Assembly: GCF_902686445.1 (NCBI RefSeq) | Contig: NC_062221.1 | Span: 34,550,575-34,614,574 of the forward strand | Source of the DNA: Sciurus carolinensis | Taxonomy: Eukaryota; Chordata; Mammalia; Rodentia; Sciuridae | Length of the DNA: 64,000 nt | Direction: 5' to 3' | Program-made: the position numbers and the translations under genes | Shown here: positions 59,002-64,000 of the stretch, piece after piece | How the letters are laid out: each line of letters begins with the position of its first letter | Numbering within the stretch: the stretch's first letter is position 1 | Notes under the pieces: generated by a model | Told to the model about the DNA's origin: nothing | What the model saw: only the letters and a program-made list of their open reading frames with translations | The model's database searches: none

Positions 59002-59092
59002 AGATGGGGTTGTGGCTCAGTGGTAGAGCACTTGCCTAGCACATGTGAGGCACTGGGTTCAATCTTCAGCACCACATAAAAGTAAATAAATA
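59002..59092 (+). mobile_element. ID SINE, plus strand
   Basis: GATGGGGTTGTGGCTCAGTG start, A box TGGCTCAGTGGTAGAGC, anticodon-loop-like CTTGCCTAGCACATGTGAGG, B box GGGTTCAATCTTC, end CAGCACCACATAAA and an (AAAT)n tail. An intact tRNA-like pol III promoter layout. GTTATTATGG and AATTATAATGG at the flanks may be a diverged TSD. Confidence 0.92.
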
Positions 59093-59443
59093 AATAATTA
59101 TAATGGCATTAATAATCTCTCAGTTCTTCTGTCAACTGAATGTTGAGCCCATATATTATTCATTTTATAGATGTAATTTCATAATTTTCATAGAGATTAC
59201 ATATATGTTTTTGTTTTAAACAAAATTAATATGCTATTTAAAAAGATTACTAGTTAATATCTTAGCAAAAAAAATTATGACACTTTTAATGAGTATAATT
59301 TGGAGGAAAATTTAATGAAAGTAATGACTACAAAGTTTGGGCAGTAGAAAAATACTAAGCAATAATGCAATTCCCCAAGCTGGCAATATTCTAGTAATAT
59401 TCTTAGACCTGGAGGTGTGATGAGATGGTTTAGTTACCATCTT
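59093..59443. other. Unassigned AT-rich DNA
   Basis: Nothing recognisable. Confidence 0.5.
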
Positions 59444-59458
59444 AAAGAAATGGGGGAG

Positions 59459-59572
59459 TGCTGGGGGATATTGCTCAGTTCATAGAGTGCTTTCCTTGTA
59501 TGCACAAGACCCTGGGTTCAATCCTCAGCACCACCAAAAAAAAAAAAAAAAAAAAGAAGAAGAAGAAAAAAG
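59459..59572 (+). mobile_element. ID-type SINE with perfect 15-bp TSD
   Basis: GCTGGGGGATATTGCTCAGT, CTTTCCTTGTATGCACAAG, B box GGGTTCAATCC and CAGCACCACC followed by A21 and (GAA)n. The direct repeat AAAGAAATGGGGGAG at 59444-59458 and 59573-59587 is perfect. The clean TSD and long A tail suggest a relatively recent insertion. The middle region differs from the 59002 copy, so it belongs to another ID subfamily. Confidence 0.95.
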
Positions 59573-59587
59573 AAAGAAATGGGGGAG

Positions 59588-61039
59588 ACTGTGGATACAG
59601 AAGTTTATGTGGAAATTATGACCTGACAGGACATGAGAACTCCATGGAAAGGACAACCAGGTGCCACAGGAACACCTAACACGACCTCACTTTGCCTCCA
59701 TCCAGTCTTTCCTGGAGTACCACATTGACTAAATACAAGGGAAAACAGGAACAAGGGTCCTACAGCTCCCCTACCCAGAAAACAAAAAATTGGAGAAGCG
59801 TGAATTATGCATCTGCAGGGGTAATAGCAAGATTTCTAGCAGAGTCTGGCAATTTGATTCAGTGGAAGCTTGCAGAGTAAATTTTGGTATGCAAAACTTT
59901 CTCTTCAAAACTCATTTTGCTTCTTCAGAATGCAATTTGTATTGCTAAATTGCCATAATTCAACAACATATGGATTTTAGCCAGTGTTCCACAAAATGTG
60001 GGAAGTGTTTAGGAATATAAATTAACCTTTGGAATGGTGCCTGCTTTTCAGCTTTTAGATTTTTATCTTTGAGTGTCTTTCCTCAAAATTAAGAGGCGAC
60101 TTCAAACAAGAAAATATATGAAAATGAACAAACTTCAGGTTAAAACTACTCTAATTTAAAAGAAAGTCACGTTGAACAAAATATAAAAGTTCTATTGGTT
60201 CCTATGAGGTAAATTTAAATTTTTTGTTGCTTGTGGCAGTCTAAAAAATTAGACATCTCATTTATCTTCATAAGAAGTAAGTAGTTTCAACACTGTGACC
60301 ATTTTTGCATAGAAAATTGTTATTTTTTAAAATTGTGCTCTGGCTCACCACTGAACATCTTAAAATTATTTCAATGCTTTTTTGATAACTTTTTTCACAA
60401 TATCCACTTATTTGAGGTTTGGAATATGTCTTAGATATGTGGTTCTTGTTTCTATAAAACCTGTGTGATGAGAAAGTATTTGTAAAGTTTAATGAAGATG
60501 AGATAGTAGAGAGTAATATGTTAGTTTTACCTCTTACAGTGAATTCTTAATGGTATTGGCATATTGTTAAATTTATCTAGTATTCTGTTTCTTTATAAAG
60601 AGTAATCTGAATGGAAAGTCCTTTGAATCTCAGCACACTAAACATTTCTTAAGACATACATGAAGTTTGTACACAACTACTCAGGATGACTCAACTCCCT
60701 TTTTCTTTTATTTTTTTCTCTTCATTTTATTTAGAAACTAATTTTTACTTTCAATTGCCTTGATAAAAAATTTTTAAAAAATCACAAACTTTGCAATTCA
60801 TAAGTATACCCACTAATTTACAAAATGTGTGTTTTACATTATTATGAACACAAGTATTTTTGGTCGGTCAAATTTGTTATAAAATTGTTTATGTAATCGA
60901 TTTCATATACAGTGTTTTTCATGCTGTATACATTTATTATATGTATATGTGTTCAGCAGAATAAGAGTTCATTTAAAAACCACAAATTTACTGGTTCATG
61001 GTTTGGAAGACTCAGATGATAAAAAGGTCAATTATGTCT
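59588..61039. other. Unassigned AT-rich DNA
   Basis: 59588-59880 is less AT-rich with a 62-codon frame lacking motifs. Otherwise nothing recognisable. Confidence 0.5.
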
Positions 61040-61639
61040 AAATTAATCTATAGATTTAACAAACATCCAATTAAAATTCCAGCATGAATTTTCTTATGTA
61101 CAGGCATAGTTGTTTGTAAAAATTATAATAAAGGCAAAATATTAGAAGAGTAAAAACAATTTTGAAAGAAGAAATTTCTTAAAATCAGCATCAGATTCTT
61201 AACTTAGTTTTGAAGAAATAGACACATAAATCAATGAGACAGAATAGACAGTTCAGGAACATACCCATACAATGGCAAATTAAATTTTGACAAAGTGTTG
61301 AAATAAGTGTAAAGAGATTATCTTTTCAAATGGACTTCTGCATGCAAAAATAGAAAACTCATGCTAAAGTTCATAGTTTATACAAAAATGAACAAAACTG
61401 GATCATGTCTAACAACAAAATGCATAAATACAAATATTTTAGAATATAGAAAAAGTTGTAACTTTGACTTAGGTATAAAGTCATTATATATATGGTCTCA
61501 AAAGCACGTCCATAAAAGTAAATTTAATTAATTGAAATTCTTTAAAATTAAAAGCATTTGTTCAGAAAAGACAATGTGAACAAAATGAAAAGACTTATAA
61601 ATGAATGAAAGAATTTACATTAAAAACATTCTCTTGCAT
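61040..61639 (+). mobile_element. Old L1 (L1M-type) ORF2, part 1
   Basis: Sense ORF2 text: ATAAATCAATGAGACAGAAT, GTTCAGGAACATACCCATAC, GACAAAGTGTTGAAATAAG, AAATGGACTTCTGCATGC, all in family order (the region after the RT domain). It is interrupted by an ID SINE and resumes near 61716. Confidence 0.75.
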
Positions 61640-61715
61640 GTGGTCACTGATCATTGAGACTTGCACACACAAGGCAAGCACTCTAACTCATAACTACAGC
61701 CCCAGCCCAAAAAGC
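61640..61715 (-). mobile_element. ID SINE, partial, inside L1
   Basis: The reverse complement starts GGGCTGGGGCTGTAGTTATG and runs through GAGTGCTTGCCTTGTGTGTG. The B-box half is degraded (ATGATCAGTGACCAC). It lies between two parts of one L1. Confidence 0.75.
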
Positions 61716-62600
61716 ACTTAAATTTTAAATTGCAACACAATTTACAAATGGGCAAAAGACTTGAAGAGATACTTCACTGAAAATGATATAGTAATGACAA
61801 TAATACATGAAAATATATTCAAATTACTGACCATTAGGAAAATCCAAATTAAAATTGCTATGTACTGTTACTACATACTTATTTAAATGAGTAATAGAAT
61901 TGGCATTTCTAAGTGCTGAAAATAATATAAAGTAACAGAAACTCTCATTAATTACTGTTAGGAATGCAAAATGGTACAGTCACTCTAAAATAGTTAAGCA
62001 TAAGCATTTATTTTAAAATGCCAAGTGAAATCAACTCACCATATAATCTATATAATAGTGTATATATCAGCCATTTTACTTTTAGCTATATATCCTAGAG
62101 AAATGAAAATTTATATTCTCAAAATACATACAAATTCTATGGTTATCCTATTCATGTTTCTGAAAAGTAAATAAAGCAATCATCTTTCACCTGCAAAAGA
62201 AATGGTAGGATATTCATACAATGAAGTTCTACTCAGTCAAAAATGACTAACACCATTGAGTACATCCACAAAATTAATTAAAAAGTGACTGTTAATATAC
62301 ACAAAAAATTTGGTCCACTCCTAAATACATTACACTAAAACAATCATTTTTGAAAGCTTACATACTTTCTGATCTCATTTTTATGAAATTTTCAAAAGAA
62401 AAAAATAGAGCAATTGAGAACAGATTAGTGATTGACAGACACTGGGTGAAGGAACCACATGGTACCAAGGGACAATAAGAGGAAGCTATTTAGGGTAAAG
62501 GAACTATTCTGTATTGACTGCAGTAAGTTTCTTAAATTTATATCAAAATGTATAGAATTATACACAATAGTACATATACATAAACGTATAAGAAAACAAG
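61716..62600 (+). mobile_element. Old L1 ORF2 3' end and 3'UTR, part 2
   Basis: ACAAATGGGCAAAAGACTTG, GAGATACTTCACTGAAAATG, AGGAATGCAAAATGGTACAG, ATCCTAGAGAAATGAAAA, AGTTCTACTCAGTCAAAAA in sequence, then 3'UTR to about 62600. All frames are broken. No poly(A) tail is seen. Confidence 0.8.
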
Positions 62601-63441
62601 TTTCATTATATGTACCTTAAACATAACAACTGATACAGTAATTATTGTGTCTTTTAATGTTGAAGTAAATCACTATACTTCTCAACGAAGCTAGAGGGCA
62701 TCATTAGGTTATGTTGTTTAAATTTATTGTAAAATTATGATGGTGTTAATCATTATTTTTAATATAGTTACACTTTTTGATTTAATGCACCTTCCCCATA
62801 GAAAACAAATCTCACCAATACATGAAAAGAGATCCTTTTCCTTTGGGAGCACTGAAAGTGGAAAGATGTAGTGAAAAATGAAACATCAAGTCTCTGGTTC
62901 ATGGAGAAGGACTTTGAAGATATAATTTAGAGATTCTTTGAACTCTCCCCTTGCTTGAACATGAGAGCTTTAAACTCAGTTAATGCTTGGTAGTTTTTTG
63001 ATTATGGGAGATGATATTTGAATCTGATGTTTCTATATTAATTAAAATAATTCAACTTTGAACTGTATATATTTTATACTTGATGATGGTATTTATAACT
63101 AATTCACTTATTAGATACTTTAGGGAATCAATTGATTTTTAGGTAGCATTCAGTCTTTTGATTCTTAAGAAATCTATTTCACTCTGTGTGAGTAAACCAT
63201 CCTCTAGAATGTGAGCACAATTAAACTGTATTTGCACAGAACGGATGCATTTTGTACTGCCCACGTGATAACATCATTTATTTCAAGTTTAAATTTACTT
63301 AAGTAACAAATAATAATTATGTGTGTCATGTCAAAAATATTGATTTGAGAAGTTTGCAAATATTGTCGAATGACTACATAAGGCTAATTAACATATCCAT
63401 AAACTTCATCTTTCAAGTGTTATTAACCAAAAACAACCAGC
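62601..63441. other. Unassigned AT-rich DNA
   Basis: Nothing recognisable. Confidence 0.5.
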
Positions 63442-63452
63442 TAAAAGAAAAG

Positions 63453-63669
63453 CTAGGAAAGGTGGTGCACACCTGTAATCCCAGCTACTCAGTTATCTGA
63501 AGCAAGAGGATCATAAGTACAAGGACAACCTGGGAACTTAGTGAGACCCTCTCTCAAATTAAAAGTAAAAGGTACTAGCATGTAGCTAAGTGTTAGAGTA
63601 CTTGCTTAGTGTATGTGAGGCCCTGAGTTCAATCTTCAGTACTGTGCAAAAAATAAATAAATAAATAAA
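63453..63669 (+). mobile_element. B1-dID (MEN) composite SINE with 11-bp TSD
   Basis: B1 half from GGTGGTGCACACCTGTAATC, AGACCCTCTCTCAAATTAAA linker, ID half with TAGCATGTAGCTAAGTGTTA, GAGTTCAATCTTCAGTACTG B-box region and an (AAAT)n tail. TAAAAGAAAAG at 63442-63452 and 63670-63680 is the TSD. Here the ID half keeps the full-length tRNA-like middle (CTTGCTTAGTGTATGTGAGG), absent from most MEN copies in this window. Confidence 0.93.
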
Positions 63670-63680
63670 TAAAAGAAAAG

Positions 63681-64000
63681 GCAAAAAAGAAAAAGAAAGA
63701 TATTCAGGTATAATATTTGGCAAATATGAAAATTTCATATTTATTTGTACTTTGAACTATTTACTTTCCTTTTAAGAATATAATTCCAGAAAATATTATT
63801 TAATTTCAACATTTCAATTATGCATTCATATTTGAAGTATCAGTGATAAATTTGGATTGAAAACAACTTGATCATTCATTGAAATTTCAGAACAAAGGAC
63901 TTTAGAAAAGGGCAAAAGACAAAGATATTTCTAATGTGACTATCTCTAATCAGACCTATTTGCAATTCTTCGTGGATTCGACCAACCACCAATGGAAAAT
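63681..64000. other. Unassigned AT-rich DNA
   Basis: Nothing recognisable up to the window end. Confidence 0.5.

Noticed and set aside
59002..59075. tRNA gene candidate
   Set aside because: ID SINE, for the same reasons. The cloverleaf arms do not pair properly.
59459..59530. tRNA gene candidate (A and B boxes, alanine-tRNA-like sequence)
   Set aside because: Flanking TSD, A tail, CACC end without acceptor-stem pairing and many related copies show it is an ID SINE.

Overview
This is a gene-poor, strongly AT-rich stretch of mammalian nuclear DNA with no protein-coding gene, RNA gene, CRISPR array or operon that I can support. The best clue to the host is the SINE content. At least thirteen copies of a composite element are present, in which a B1-like (7SL-derived) left half is joined through an A-rich linker to an ID-like (tRNA-derived) right half. 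This is the B1-dID/MEN architecture known from squirrels and dormice. Free ID elements of the squirrel type also occur. The host is therefore most likely a rodent of the squirrel lineage (ground squirrel, marmot, chipmunk or relative). This rests on family recognition by eye, not on a database search.

Layout. 1-5.9 kb: T-rich sequence, a minus-strand L1 tail (945-2660) split by a MEN, an ID, another MEN and a second L1 tail. 5.9-11.5 kb: mostly unassigned AT-rich DNA with microsatellites and one GC-richer block (7640-8300). 11.5-18 kb: a MaLR-like LTR, an old minus-strand L1 split by an MLT1-type LTR, and a probable third LTR (17255-17935). 18-24.6 kb: unassigned DNA, an AT palindrome and L1 fragments. 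24.6-28.5 kb: an ERV LTR with adjoining internal sequence (minus) and two MEN copies. 28.9-40.4 kb: a dense L1 cluster containing three L1 5'-end blocks (28915-30612 minus, about 34600-36990 plus, 39072-40345 minus) and two ORF2-bearing plus-strand bodies. 40.4-50 kb: three MEN copies, an MST-like LTR, a second copy of the ERV LTR seen at 25 kb (now plus), an old L1 with a nested LTR, and another MEN. 50-64 kb: mostly unassigned, with MEN/ID copies and old plus-strand L1 remnants.

Nothing here works together as a pathway. The window records successive retrotransposon insertions. Older L1M-type fragments are interrupted by MaLR LTRs, and these layers were later hit by B1-dID/ID SINEs, several of which still show target-site duplications. 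All L1 reading frames are broken.

The points most worth checking are: (i) a 55-bp perfect inverted duplication of an L1 A-tail junction, inserted about 740 bp away between 8-bp direct repeats (39061-39115 against 39801-39856); (ii) a 37-bp near-perfect hairpin at an L1 strand switch (30624-30780); (iii) two opposed copies of one ERV LTR that share about 100-120 bp beyond the LTR end; and (iv) two inverted L1 5'-end blocks flanking an L1 body at 34.9-40.3 kb. I found no convincing new biological system.
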